The notes under the pieces are model-generated. The model made no database searches and was not told the origin of the DNA. It saw only the letters and a list, made by a program, of their open reading frames with translations. Shown here piece after piece: positions 19,580 through 28,653 of a stretch of 63,262 nucleotides of DNA. Position 1 is the stretch's first letter; every line of letters begins with the position of its first letter. Both the position numbers and the translations under genes were made by a program. The stretch is taken from positions 1 through 63,262 of the forward strand of contig JAFEBP010000015.1 in NCBI GenBank assembly GCA_018242605.1. Reading direction: 5' to 3'. The stretch is from Planctomycetota bacterium (GTDB lineage: Bacteria; Planctomycetota; Phycisphaerae; Phycisphaerales; UBA1924).

Positions 19580-20896
19580 ATGTCCCTGCCTACCGAACAT
19601 CTGAACCCGGCCGAGGCTGCGGAACGCCGAAGGGCCATCATGCTCCGCGTGGTGCGAGCGGCGTTCCTGATCCTGATGGTGACGTTCGCGCTGCTCGCGG
19701 CGTTGCAGCAGCAGCAGAGCGACCGCAAGGTCTTTTCGCCCGACACGCGGTGGTGGCTGCCGGTGGGGATCTTCCTGGGAGTGGCGATCGTGCTGTTCGT
19801 GGCGGCGATCGCGGTTGACTTCGCGACGCCCAAGAAGAAGATCTCTTCCATCACGGGCGTGATGCTGGGGATCATCGCGGGCGTGCTCGCGACGGCGGCG
19901 CTGGGGTTCGTGATCGACCTTCTGCTGGAATCGTGGGTGCAGAACGCCCAGGCGCTGGACGTGCTGCGGCCGATCGTGATCTCGTGCAAGGTGCTGCTGG
20001 GCTTCACGCTCTGCTACATCGCGGTCGCGACGATCCTGCAGACCGAGGACGACTTCCGGCTGGTGGTGCCGTACGTGGAGTTCGCCAAGCAGATCCGCGG
20101 CGTGCGGCCGCTGCTGCTGGACACGACGATCCTGATCGACGGGCGCATCGTGGAGGTCGCGGCGACGGGCTTCCTGCAGGCCCCGCTGGTCATCCCGCGG
20201 TTTGTGATCTCGGAGATGCAGGCGCTGGCCGACAGCCAGGACGCGATGAAGAGGTCCAAGGGGCGGCGGGGGCTGGAGTTCACGGCGCGGCTGCAGCGCA
20301 CGCCCCGGCTGGACGTGACGATCGACGAGACGCCCACCCCCGGCAAGGCGGTGGATCAGATGCTGATGGACCGGGCCAAGGCGATGCCGGCGGTGATCGT
20401 GACCACGGATGTGGCGCTGGCGCAGGTGGCGCGGATCGAGAACATCGCGGTGCTGAACCTCAACGAGCTCTCCAACGCGATGAAGAGCTCGCTGATGCCG
20501 GGCGAGACGCTGAGTCTGAAACTGCTGCGGCCGGGAGAACAGCCCGGGCAGGCCGTGGGCTACCTCAACGACGGCACGATGGTCGTGGTGGAGAACGGCG
20601 GCGGCAAGATCGGCCAGAACGTGGAGTTGACGGTGACCTCCAGCATGCAGACCGCCGCGGGCAGGCTGCTGTTCGCCAGAATTCCCGAGCGTGCCGCGGC
20701 GGCCGCGAAGGATGAGATCGCCCCGAGTCAGGAGCCGGCGCCCGTGGCCCAGCCGGAGCCGTTGCCGGTGGCGCAGGACGTGGCGCCGGAGGCCGAATCG
20801 AGCGAGCCGGGTGAATCGCCGGCAAGGTCGCCGTTCCCGCCGCCCAAGACGTTCCGGCCGACGCGGCCGGGGACGCCGCGGAACCCCCGGCGGTAA
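19580..20896 (+). CDS. Membrane PIN-TRAM domain protein (YacL-like)
   Basis: A 438-residue protein with four hydrophobic helices at about residues 22-42, 58-80, 93-115 and 128-152. A PIN nuclease-fold domain follows (LLLDTTILIDGRI at 178-190 with acidic residues D181 and D187, then VTTDVALAQVA). A TRAM domain comes next (PGEQPGQAVGYLNDGTMVVVENGG), as in Bacillus YacL and related proteins. A proline-rich tail of about 70 residues ends the protein. PIN domains cleave RNA; the membrane-anchored YacL group has no firmly known target. The start at ATG 19580 is supported by a TACACT box nine bases upstream. Confidence 0.88.
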   Translation: MSLPTEHLNPAEAAERRRAIMLRVVRAAFLILMVTFALLAALQQQQSDRKVFSPDTRWWLPVGIFLGVAIVLFVAAIAVDFATPKKKISSITGVMLGIIAGVLATAALGFVIDLLLESWVQNAQALDVLRPIVISCKVLLGFTLCYIAVATILQTEDDFRLVVPYVEFAKQIRGVRPLLLDTTILIDGRIVEVAATGFLQAPLVIPRFVISEMQALADSQDAMKRSKGRRGLEFTARLQRTPRLDVTIDETPTPGKAVDQMLMDRAKAMPAVIVTTDVALAQVARIENIAVLNLNELSNAMKSSLMPGETLSLKLLRPGEQPGQAVGYLNDGTMVVVENGGGKIGQNVELTVTSSMQTAAGRLLFARIPERAAAAAKDEIAPSQEPAPVAQPEPLPVAQDVAPEAESSEPGESPARSPFPPPKTFRPTRPGTPRNPRR

Positions 20897-20924
20897 GCCC
20901 ACGCGGTTCCAATCGCAAAGAGAA

Positions 20925-23285
20925 TCACTGCTTTTTCGCGTCGGCGATACGGGCTTGCAGGTCTTCGATTGCTTTGAGTTCGCGGCTGACGACGTACGGC
21001 GTGATCTCGCCGCGGTATGCGGGAAGCACCAGGCGGTGCGCCTCGGCGGCGAGTTGATCGGCCTGGGCGAGGAACTGATCACGGTCGGTCGGGAGCAACT
21101 GAAAGCGGATCATCGCCGCGCGGGCGAGCACGCGGGCCAGGTCGAGCCGGCGCATGGAGTTCTCCGGGTCGGCGGCGAGCACCTCGCGGGACACTTGTTC
21201 AGAGGCCTGGCTCGCCGACAGCGCGCCGCGTGCATCGCCGCGTTGCAGGAGGACGGCGGCCCGCACGCCGAACGCTCCGGCGCGGTGGGTTCCCCAACTG
21301 TGAAGATAATCCCTGGTGGTGCCGTCGCGGGTGACGATGGCCCAGATGGTGTCCAGCAATTCGATGCACTGATCGGCGAGGCGTAATGCGGCGTCGGGGT
21401 TCGTGTCGTGGAGTTTCTCGGCCATCTCGTGCTGGGCGATGGCGTACGACGTCATCCAGCCCGGGTCGCCGGGGTGGTCGTCCCGGAGCCGCATGAAACG
21501 ACCGAGCGATTCGGTCATCAGCGGTTCGGCTTCGTTCGTCGGGAGCAGCTCGCCGAGCACGTGCAGCGCGTGCGCGAGGTCGGCGGCCCGCTGGGAATCG
21601 GGCGGGCCCAAGGCCGCCGCGCGGCGGCCGTGTTCAACGCTTTGTCGGAGGAGGGTGACCGCGCCGGCGTGGGTGGTTTCGAGCAGCGCCGCCGAGTAAC
21701 ACACGTTGCCCAGTGCGGACCACGCCGACGCGTCTTTCGGGAACTTCCGGCAGGCGCTCTCCGCGATGATGCGGGCGCGTTCGATGAGTTGCCGCGCCTT
21801 GGTGTAGTCGTTGAACCCGGGGTGGACCGGGCTACCGGTGACGTTGGCGAGCCGGCGGTATGTCAATGCGACGGCGGCGAGGATCTGGGGATGATCCTCG
21901 GAATCAGCGACGATGCGGTCCAGTTCCTTTGTGGCATCGCCGAGGATGGTGCTGAGCACGTTCGAGGATCCCGGCATGCCCATCACGGCCATGTAGGTCT
22001 TGACGACCACGGTGTTCGCGAGGTTGACGACGTTTTCAGCGCGGCGCTCGGCCAGCCGGGCGGCCTCGCGGGCGACGGCCGCCTGCCACGCCACGCCCGC
22101 CCCGCCAACCACCAGCGCCAAGGCGGCGGCGAACGCCGCGGCGGCGGCGACGCGGTGCCGCCGCACGAACCGACCGATGATGTACCCCGGCTCGGCGTTG
22201 CGGAGGGCGATGGGGCGGGACTCGAGCACGCAGCGGATGTCGGCGGCGAGGGCGTGGACGGTGGGGTAGCGGCGGTTGCGGTCGCGCTGCAACGCCGCGG
22301 CGACGATGGCGGTGAGGTCGCCCCGCAGGCGAGGGTCAGCGCGGGAGAGCGGGGGCGGGTCCTCCTGGGTGACGCGGCGGATGAACTCGTGCAGGGTGGT
22401 GCTCGCCGGCTCGTGAGGCGGATGGCCGCATAGCAGTTCGTGCAGCACCGCGCCCAGGGAATAGACATCGGTCCGGAGGTCCAGCGGGGCCGCGCCGGAG
22501 AGAAGTTGCTCGGGGCTCATGTATCCGGGCGTGCCCAGGACGCGCCCGGTCTCGGGCCCTGCGGTGTCGTTGAGCAGCCGGGCGATCCCGAAGTCGAGCA
22601 TGCGGGCCCGGCCGTTCGCGTCGATCAGTATGTTGGCGGGCTTGATGTCGCGGTGCATCACGCCCTGGAGGTGCGCGTACTCGATGGCGTCGCAGACCTG
22701 CAGGAAAAGCTCCAGCCGCGCTCGCTGGTTGAGGCCGTTGGCGGCGGTGTGCTGCGTGATGGGCAGGCCCCGGATGAGCTCGAGCACGCAGAAATCGCGG
22801 GGACCTTCGTCGGTCGTGAAGACGCCGGAGTCGAGCAGTTTGCAGATGCCGGGGTGATCGAGCATCGCGATGGCGCGCACCTCGCGCCGGAAGCGGCGGG
22901 CGGCGTCGGCGGGCAACTGTCCTGGCCGCAGCAGCTTCAGCGCGACGGGGCGTTCTTCACCGTCGATGCCGGGCTGCACGGCTTCGTAGACGTCGGCCAT
23001 GCCGCCGCGGCCGATGAGGGATCGGATGCGGTAGCGTCCGACGAGTGACCCGGGACGCAGGCCGTACTCGGATTGATCGAGCAGAGGATCTTCGGGCAGC
23101 AGGGTGTTCTCAAGGAACCCCGGCGCCTGATCGTTCAGCCGCAGGATGCCCCGCACTGCTTCGATCAGTTCGGGCGGCACCGAGCCCGGCGACCGCAGCG
23201 CGGCGTCTCTCGCGGCGGGCGTGAGTTCGAGCAGTTCGGCCGCTATGTCGGCGGCGCGAAGGTCATGGGAGTCCTTACTCGCCAT
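20925..23285 (-). CDS. Ser/Thr protein kinase with TPR-type C-terminal region
   Basis: A 786-residue kinase. A helical preamble (residues 1-75) precedes the catalytic domain: IGRGGMADVYEA at 91-102, VALKLL lysine, HRDIKPAN near 210, DFGIA, GTPGYMSPEQ. One transmembrane helix (VAAAAAFAAALALVVGGAGVAW) lies near residue 378-400. The remaining 380 residues look like tetratricopeptide helices with regularly spaced alanine/leucine pairs. ATG 23285 lies inside the end of the upstream ECF sigma gene (11-bp overlap), so the pair is translationally coupled. The C-terminal region probably senses or docks a partner outside the membrane. Confidence 0.9.
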   Translation of the reverse strand: MASKDSHDLRAADIAAELLELTPAARDAALRSPGSVPPELIEAVRGILRLNDQAPGFLENTLLPEDPLLDQSEYGLRPGSLVGRYRIRSLIGRGGMADVYEAVQPGIDGEERPVALKLLRPGQLPADAARRFRREVRAIAMLDHPGICKLLDSGVFTTDEGPRDFCVLELIRGLPITQHTAANGLNQRARLELFLQVCDAIEYAHLQGVMHRDIKPANILIDANGRARMLDFGIARLLNDTAGPETGRVLGTPGYMSPEQLLSGAAPLDLRTDVYSLGAVLHELLCGHPPHEPASTTLHEFIRRVTQEDPPPLSRADPRLRGDLTAIVAAALQRDRNRRYPTVHALAADIRCVLESRPIALRNAEPGYIIGRFVRRHRVAAAAAFAAALALVVGGAGVAWQAAVAREAARLAERRAENVVNLANTVVVKTYMAVMGMPGSSNVLSTILGDATKELDRIVADSEDHPQILAAVALTYRRLANVTGSPVHPGFNDYTKARQLIERARIIAESACRKFPKDASAWSALGNVCYSAALLETTHAGAVTLLRQSVEHGRRAAALGPPDSQRAADLAHALHVLGELLPTNEAEPLMTESLGRFMRLRDDHPGDPGWMTSYAIAQHEMAEKLHDTNPDAALRLADQCIELLDTIWAIVTRDGTTRDYLHSWGTHRAGAFGVRAAVLLQRGDARGALSASQASEQVSREVLAADPENSMRRLDLARVLARAAMIRFQLLPTDRDQFLAQADQLAAEAHRLVLPAYRGEITPYVVSRELKAIEDLQARIADAKKQ

Positions 23286-23871
23286 CCCCGTGCTCCGGCA
23301 GGTGTTCTGGTCCGAGTGAGCCCGGCTTGAGGCGGGTGAGCAGCCAGAGCCGGGCCCGTTGCCAGCGGCGCTTGGCGGTGCGCTCGGTGATGTCGAGCAT
23401 CGCGGCGATGTCGACCAGGCGCAGCCCGGCGAAGAACCGGAGCAGGACCACCTGATAGGCATCGGCGTCGAGCGTGCGCAGGTTCGCGAGCTCCCGGTCC
23501 AGGTTCAGGGCGTCCACGCCGCTGGTGTTGGCGGCGATATCGATGCCGTCGAGCGGTTCGGGGGCGTCTCCCCCGCCGCGCTTGGCGGCGTTACGGCGGC
23601 GGGCATGGTCGATCAGCGCTCGTTTCATGGCTTCCGCCGCGGCTGTAAAGAACTGGGCCTTGCTGGCCCAGTGGGACCGGTCCGCGTGCAAGCGCACGTA
23701 CACCTCGTGCACGAGCGAAGTCGCGGTCAGGGTGTGGCCCTTGCGCTCCCGTTCCATCCGGGCGGCGGCGAGCTTCCTGAGTTCCTCATACAGCTGCGCA
23801 ATCAGCTCCTGGGTGGGGACACCGGCGTCAAGATTTTCCTGCCGGGCGTCCTTTTGCGGGGCGTTGTCCAT
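23275..23871 (-). CDS. ECF-type sigma factor, first gene of a sigma-kinase operon
   Basis: A 198-residue sigma factor of the same short ECF family as the one at 18903. Region 2: LYEELRKLAAARMERE, TSLVHEVYVRLH, FFTAAAEAMKRALIDHARRR. Region 4: DAYQVVLLRFFAGLRLVDIAAMLDITERTAKRRWQRARLWL. Its last 11 bases overlap the start of the kinase gene, which implies one transcript and coupled translation. The pair is a likely signalling module in which the kinase controls the sigma factor or answers the same signal. Its targets cannot be inferred here. Confidence 0.9.
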   Translation of the reverse strand: MDNAPQKDARQENLDAGVPTQELIAQLYEELRKLAAARMERERKGHTLTATSLVHEVYVRLHADRSHWASKAQFFTAAAEAMKRALIDHARRRNAAKRGGGDAPEPLDGIDIAANTSGVDALNLDRELANLRTLDADAYQVVLLRFFAGLRLVDIAAMLDITERTAKRRWQRARLWLLTRLKPGSLGPEHLPEHGDGE

Positions 23872-24093
23872 GGCCGTTTGTGCTGATCAAAGAAAAATGT
23901 CCGGCGAAATGTCACCCCGCGCCCCGGAACCGCGCCGCTGACAGGTGGGAACCCTCCACCCCCCCGTGCGCCGAAGCGGGAAGCGGCCCCGCCGGCGGGC
24001 CGCGTTCCGATCGACGGTAGGCGGCGGGGTGGAGTGAAGCGTCGTGCGCGGAAACTACGGGACTCAATTGGCTTTGGATATGAAAGGGCCCAC

Positions 24094-25470
24094 ATGATCA
24101 GGCACATCAGATTCGTCGCGGAGGTCGCATTGCTCGCCATCTGTTCCAGCGGAGGGAGCGCGCTGGGTCAGTCTTCAGCGATCACCTATCAAGGCCGGTT
24201 GGAACAGGGCGGCGTGGTGGTGCCTGACGGGCCCCGGATAATGACCTTTCGGTTCTGGCCTCTTGCCATTGGCGGGGTGGCGCTCGAAACGGTGGCGGTG
24301 CCAGTTCAAGTGCAGGGTGGACTTTTCACGGCCGCGATCCCGGTGAATCCGCAGGCATTCTCGGCGATGCCTCGGTACGTGAGCGTGGAGGTAAACGGTC
24401 AGGAACTGACGCGGCAGTTGATGACGGCGATGCCATACTCGCTGAACACCCGGGGGATCAGCGTTGATGGGTCCGGACGGGTCGGGATCGGCACCGCCAC
24501 CCCGGCCCAGCCTTTGCATGTTGTCGGTCAGGCCTTTCTCCAGGACGCCGTTAGGATTGACGGCACGGTCGCGCCGGACGGGGAACAGACGCTCATGGTG
24601 TACTCAACGACGCCCTTGAGCGGCGCGGCCAGCATTGACGGATTCAGGTTTCGCAGAGACGATACCAACATCACCACGAACCGGGACTACTTCGTGTTCG
24701 AGAAGACCGACGGTAACGACGTCGACCCAGACGGCGGCTTCGCCTGGGTGATGAGGGGCTCAGACAACGTTGCTCAAACGGCCATGGTGATCGATGGTGC
24801 CGGCCACGTGGGTATTGGCAACAGCTCGCCCATCCACGCGCTGAGCGTGGAATCCAATGTTGATGGTGAGTACGCCGTTCTGGTCCGCAACCCGCACGCC
24901 CGTGGTCAGGGCATACGCATCCAGGCCTTCGACGGCGGTGGCACCTACAGGCTACTGCGCATCGAGGACCGCAACGCGTCGCTGCGGTTTGAAGTCAACG
25001 CGGACGGTCTGACGACGACCCGCGCGCTGCGGATACTGGGGGGCGCGGACCTGGCCGAGAAGTTCGATATTTCCGCGCCCCCCGGGGTCACGGTCGAGCC
25101 GGGCTCGGTTGTTTCCATAGATCGCGGCCGTGACGGGCGACTGCGTCTGTGCGATTCAGCGTACGACACCGCCGTGGCGGGCGTTATCTCTGGCGCCAAG
25201 GGCTTGAACCCGGGCATGGTACTGAGCGCCGAGGGTGACGCCTGTGGCGACGGATCAACTCACGTCGCCATGTCCGGCCGGGTTTGGGTCTGGTGCGATG
25301 CATCATTCGGCCCGATTGCGCGCGGCGACCGACTGACTTCCAGCGCGGTTCCCGGGCACGCCATGCGAGTGAGCGACTCGGCGCGGGCAGACGGAGCGGT
25401 TATCGGCAAGGCCATGAGCGAACTGCGCGACGGCAGGGGGCTGGTCCTGGTGCTTGTCAATCTGCAGTAA
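24094..25470 (+). CDS. Secreted tail-fibre-like protein with VGIGT-type repeats
   Basis: A 458-residue exported protein of unknown function. The hydrophobic N-terminus (IRFVAEVALLAICSSGGSALG) is a signal peptide. An N-terminal beta domain (ITYQGRLEQGGVVVPDGPRIMTFRFW) is followed by two copies of a VGIG-x-x-x-P motif (RVGIGTATPAQPLHV, HVGIGNSSPIHALSV). This motif is common in phage tail-fibre-like and bacterial adhesin-like proteins. The C-terminal part (GGADLAEKFDI...VEPGSVVSID) resembles the domain before intramolecular chaperone regions, but no chaperone autoprotease is seen. The ATG follows GAAAGGG. A subtilisin gene starts 29 bp downstream. Confidence 0.6.
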   Translation: MIRHIRFVAEVALLAICSSGGSALGQSSAITYQGRLEQGGVVVPDGPRIMTFRFWPLAIGGVALETVAVPVQVQGGLFTAAIPVNPQAFSAMPRYVSVEVNGQELTRQLMTAMPYSLNTRGISVDGSGRVGIGTATPAQPLHVVGQAFLQDAVRIDGTVAPDGEQTLMVYSTTPLSGAASIDGFRFRRDDTNITTNRDYFVFEKTDGNDVDPDGGFAWVMRGSDNVAQTAMVIDGAGHVGIGNSSPIHALSVESNVDGEYAVLVRNPHARGQGIRIQAFDGGGTYRLLRIEDRNASLRFEVNADGLTTTRALRILGGADLAEKFDISAPPGVTVEPGSVVSIDRGRDGRLRLCDSAYDTAVAGVISGAKGLNPGMVLSAEGDACGDGSTHVAMSGRVWVWCDASFGPIARGDRLTSSAVPGHAMRVSDSARADGAVIGKAMSELRDGRGLVLVLVNLQ

Positions 25471-25498
25471 GACTACCGCTCCTGAAGGGAAAAACGCA

Positions 25499-27031
25499 AT
25501 GAAATGTCAATCTCACGCTCGCGTGCTGATCTGCGCGGTCATGCTATGGATGATCAACGCCGCGACTGCTCAACCTCCGGCGCCCGCGATTCAGCGGCCG
25601 GCCGATCACGACCCCTCCACCCTGCTCATCATCGTGGCCCCCGGGGTGATGATGGCGCCGTTCGAGCTGCGCGACGGTCAGGCTGCCCGTCCCGGCGCCG
25701 AACAGGCGGCGGCCGCGGCGCTTATTGAAGCGGGCGTCATCGAATGCGGACTTCTGTTCGAGCCGCCGTTGGGGGATCCGCAACTGGCCGCGCATCTGCG
25801 CATGGATCGAATGTACCTCGTGCGCTTGCGGAAAGGCGCGGACGTGAAGTCGGCCGCAACGCAGCTGGCCGGGCGAAAGGAACTGTACGAAAGGGTGAGT
25901 CTCAACCCGGTGGTGCGCGGTGATGCGACATTGGCGAACGACCCCTACTTCCAGCAGGGCGTTCAATGGCCGCTGTGGAACGTTGGTCTGACGGGGCAGA
26001 TCGCCGGCCCGGACATTTCGGCGACCATGGCGTGGGACATCGAGCGTGGCTCTTCGGCGGTGCGAATCGCGATCTTGGATTCTGGCATCAACGGGCCTCA
26101 TCCGGACCTGGCCGGAAAAGTTGTGGCGGGGCGCAACTTCATGGATCCGTTGCATCCGACCAATGCGTGGGCTGACGACAACTCGCACGGGTCGCACTGC
26201 GCCGGTATTGCCGCCGCGAACTCCAACAATGCACTGGGCATCGCGGGTGTGTGTTGGGGATGCTCGCTGATGGCGGTGAAGATACTTGATTCCGAACTCT
26301 GGGGCAATACCGGTCGCAGCGCGGCGGCCATCCGTTGGGCGGCGGACAATGGCGCGTCGGTCATCTCCATGAGCTACTCCGGGGAGACTCTCACCGCAGA
26401 GGAGCAGGCCGCGGTCGAGTACGCGTATGGCCGAGGCGTGGTGTTGGTCACGTCGTCGGGCAACGACAACTCGTCAGTGCCGCGGTACCCCGGCGCGTTC
26501 TCTCAGTGCATTCGGGTCGGCAGCACCAATCGTGGGGATGATCGCTCTCCATTCTCAAACTTCGGCTCGACTTTGGACGTCGTTGCGCCGGGCAGTGACG
26601 TTGCCTCGACCGTGCTCGGCAGTGGCTTCGACCTCAAGAGCGGCACGAGCATGGCTGCGCCGCATGTCTCCGGTTTGGCGGGGTTGATTCGTTCGATCAG
26701 TCCCTATAGCCCCGGCGATGTCCGGGCGATGATCGAGGACGGATGTGACGACCTGGGGAGTTCGGGCTGGGACCAGTACTTCGGGTATGGCCGCATCAAT
26801 GCCTATCGTTCACTTCAGTTGGCGTCCAGGGGCGTGTGGGTGGATTTCTCGTATGTGGGCACCGAGCGAGGCGTGTACCAGCAGCCGTATAACACGCTGT
26901 CCGAAGGCCTTGGTGCCACGCCCACGGGCGGTGAGTTGAATATCAAGCCCGGAACGCAGGCGGCGGGCGTGCTCTTTGATCGCGCCATGTACATCCGTGC
27001 TCCACGGGGCGGAGTCACCATCGGCCAATAA
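25499..27031 (+). CDS. Secreted subtilisin-family serine protease (S8)
   Basis: A 510-residue protease with a signal peptide (residues 1-25, ending AATAQ) and a propeptide-like region to about residue 150. The catalytic domain has Asp194 in AILDSGINGPHPDL, His230 in NSHGSHCAGIAA, and Ser384 in SGTSMAAPHVSG. The oxyanion-region sequence SSGNDN is also present. A short C-terminal domain of about 80 residues follows. No membrane anchor or dockerin is seen, so it is probably released or periplasmic. Its position after the tail-fibre-like protein suggests a small exported-protein operon. The start is supported by AAGGGA upstream. Confidence 0.9.
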   Translation: MKCQSHARVLICAVMLWMINAATAQPPAPAIQRPADHDPSTLLIIVAPGVMMAPFELRDGQAARPGAEQAAAAALIEAGVIECGLLFEPPLGDPQLAAHLRMDRMYLVRLRKGADVKSAATQLAGRKELYERVSLNPVVRGDATLANDPYFQQGVQWPLWNVGLTGQIAGPDISATMAWDIERGSSAVRIAILDSGINGPHPDLAGKVVAGRNFMDPLHPTNAWADDNSHGSHCAGIAAANSNNALGIAGVCWGCSLMAVKILDSELWGNTGRSAAAIRWAADNGASVISMSYSGETLTAEEQAAVEYAYGRGVVLVTSSGNDNSSVPRYPGAFSQCIRVGSTNRGDDRSPFSNFGSTLDVVAPGSDVASTVLGSGFDLKSGTSMAAPHVSGLAGLIRSISPYSPGDVRAMIEDGCDDLGSSGWDQYFGYGRINAYRSLQLASRGVWVDFSYVGTERGVYQQPYNTLSEGLGATPTGGELNIKPGTQAAGVLFDRAMYIRAPRGGVTIGQ

Positions 27032-27234
27032 CACCCGGCGAGGGGTCGGTCGTAACGAATGCGCCGGGTGCGATGTTCTTCGGGCGGCGGGTGACGAGTT
27101 CGCGCCTGGCCATTGCTTGCGTCGAAACTCCATGAATTGGAAAGTTGTCGTGCCGGGCGTTTGTCGCCGGCTGCGCTGTCCAGAGAACGGGCGGGCGCCA
27201 GTACAACTCAATCCAAGTGCAAGGAGATTTACAT

Positions 27235-27951
27235 ATGAACATGCGCTTTATCGCCGCCGCCGCGCTCGCGTTCGTCGGGTCCATGACTGTCGCAGCGAAT
27301 GCCGACCTTGTGGACATGAGGTTCGTGGGCCAGGGGCATGGTCGTAACGTTCGGGTCAGCACCCCTTCGGGGACCTTCAGCAGCTTCGCGGGTCAGCTCC
27401 GCCACACCTTCAGCAACGGCACGGGCCTTGGCGCTCAACTGTCCGGTGAGAAGCTCACCTATTGCACGGATCTTCTGCAGCATGTGTCGTCGAACACTCA
27501 GCACTACTCGGTCGTCTCCCTCGCGTCGGCCCCTCTGGGCGAGTCGATGGGCGCCGACAAGGCCGCGGCGGTCGCGAGCCTCTACGACTACGCGATGGGC
27601 GTCCAGCTCACCAGCGCCACTTCCGACGATCTTGCCTGCGCGTTCCAGCTGGCCGTGTGGGAGGTGGTCGCGGACTTCAACTGGAGCCTGGGGCCGTCGA
27701 GCCTCAGCATTTCCAGCGGCAACTTCCGGGCCACGCAGACCAACGGCAACGCTCTATCTTCCAACATCTCCAACCTTCTGGGCCAGTTCTTTGCCAACAC
27801 CGGCAATAGTTCCTTCACCGGTTCGGGCCTCGCCGCGATCTCGAGCGGCACGTACCAGGACCAGATCGTCACCGTCAGCGTTCCCGCGCCGGGCGCGACG
27901 GCCCTGGCGGGTCTTGGGCTTGGTCTGATCGCCAAGCGCCGCCGCCGCTGA
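27235..27951 (+). CDS. PEP-CTERM-like exported protein
   Basis: A 238-residue protein. The N-terminal signal peptide is MNMRFIAAAALAFVGSMTVAANA. The middle is rich in Ser/Asn/Gly and includes a segment FQLAVWEVVADFNWSLG. The C-terminus is a sorting-type tripartite tail: VPAPGA, a hydrophobic stretch (TALAGLGLGLIA) and KRRRR, a planctomycete variant of the PEP-CTERM signal. It would be exported, recognised by an exosortase-like enzyme (not in view) and attached or released at the surface. AAGGAG lies 7 bp before the ATG. A strong terminator follows at 27985. The function of the mature part is unknown. Confidence 0.78.
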   Translation: MNMRFIAAAALAFVGSMTVAANADLVDMRFVGQGHGRNVRVSTPSGTFSSFAGQLRHTFSNGTGLGAQLSGEKLTYCTDLLQHVSSNTQHYSVVSLASAPLGESMGADKAAAVASLYDYAMGVQLTSATSDDLACAFQLAVWEVVADFNWSLGPSSLSISSGNFRATQTNGNALSSNISNLLGQFFANTGNSSFTGSGLAAISSGTYQDQIVTVSVPAPGATALAGLGLGLIAKRRRR

Positions 27952-27984
27952 TACTCCGATACGCACACGCGACCACACACACGA

Positions 27985-28020
27985 CCCGCCGCGGCACGCA
28001 CGCCGCGGCGGGTTTTTTTT
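27985..28020 (+). terminator. Strong rho-independent terminator
   Basis: CCCGCCGCGGC pairs with GCCGCGGCGGG around a six-base loop and is followed by eight or more T. It also borders the stop of the convergent lipoprotein gene. Confidence 0.9.
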
Positions 28021-28021
28021 G

Positions 28022-28495
28022 TCACCGGTGCGGGGTGGCCCGCCGGTCCTTCATCGCGGCGATGCCGGCGTCGGTATCGAAGCGCCAATCGTCGCCGTCG
28101 AGGATGAGCGGGGCGGGGAACTCGCTGCCGTCGGCGCCGTAGAGCAGGATCACCGTCCCGTCGTCGTTCTGGGCGATGGTGTTCTGCGCATCGAACTTCT
28201 CGACAAAGGTGCGCAGGTCCGCCGGGGTGACGTCGATGCCCTGCGCGGCGAGGGTGTCGAACTTGGGGCCGAAGAGGGGCTTGAGGGCGCTCACGTTGCC
28301 GGTACGGGCGATCTCCACCAGGGCCGCGACGGCGTGCTGGGGCGAGGGGAAGACGCGCTGGCCGGTGGCTGGGGCGGGGGCTGGGCTGGGGGGCGGGTCG
28401 GGCGCGGGGGATGGCTGGGGCGGGGGCGTGGTGCCGGCGCAGCCTGCGAAGCACCACGCGGCGGCCACAAGTGCGAGCTTGGTGAGTCGGTTCAT
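28022..28495 (-). CDS. Small lipoprotein with a DUF2950-like domain
   Basis: A 157-residue lipoprotein. The signal sequence ends in a lipobox-like FAGC at residues 16-19. A proline/serine-rich linker (TTPPPQPSPAPDPPPSPAPA) leads to a domain resembling DUF2950 (VFPSPQHAVAALVEIARTGNVSALKPLFGP, later DDWRFDTDAGIAAMKDRR). DUF2950 proteins are usually about twice this length, so this is a short member. On the minus strand a TATACT box lies about 35 bp upstream of the start, and AGGAGA precedes it. Divergent from the DUF1579 gene. Function unknown. Confidence 0.7.
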   Translation of the reverse strand: MNRLTKLALVAAAWCFAGCAGTTPPPQPSPAPDPPPSPAPAPATGQRVFPSPQHAVAALVEIARTGNVSALKPLFGPKFDTLAAQGIDVTPADLRTFVEKFDAQNTIAQNDDGTVILLYGADGSEFPAPLILDGDDWRFDTDAGIAAMKDRRATPHR

Positions 28496-28653
28496 CGTTT
28501 GAATCTCCTGTGTTTGGCGCCGCGGAGCGCGAGTATAGCAAGTGCAAGGGAACCCGCGGGATCGCGTACAGTTTGTTTCACCAGTTGCGTCAGCGCATCA
28601 TCGTCCCGGCGTGCGGCGTGATCCGCGGTTCGACGCTTTACGGAGTCAAACAC

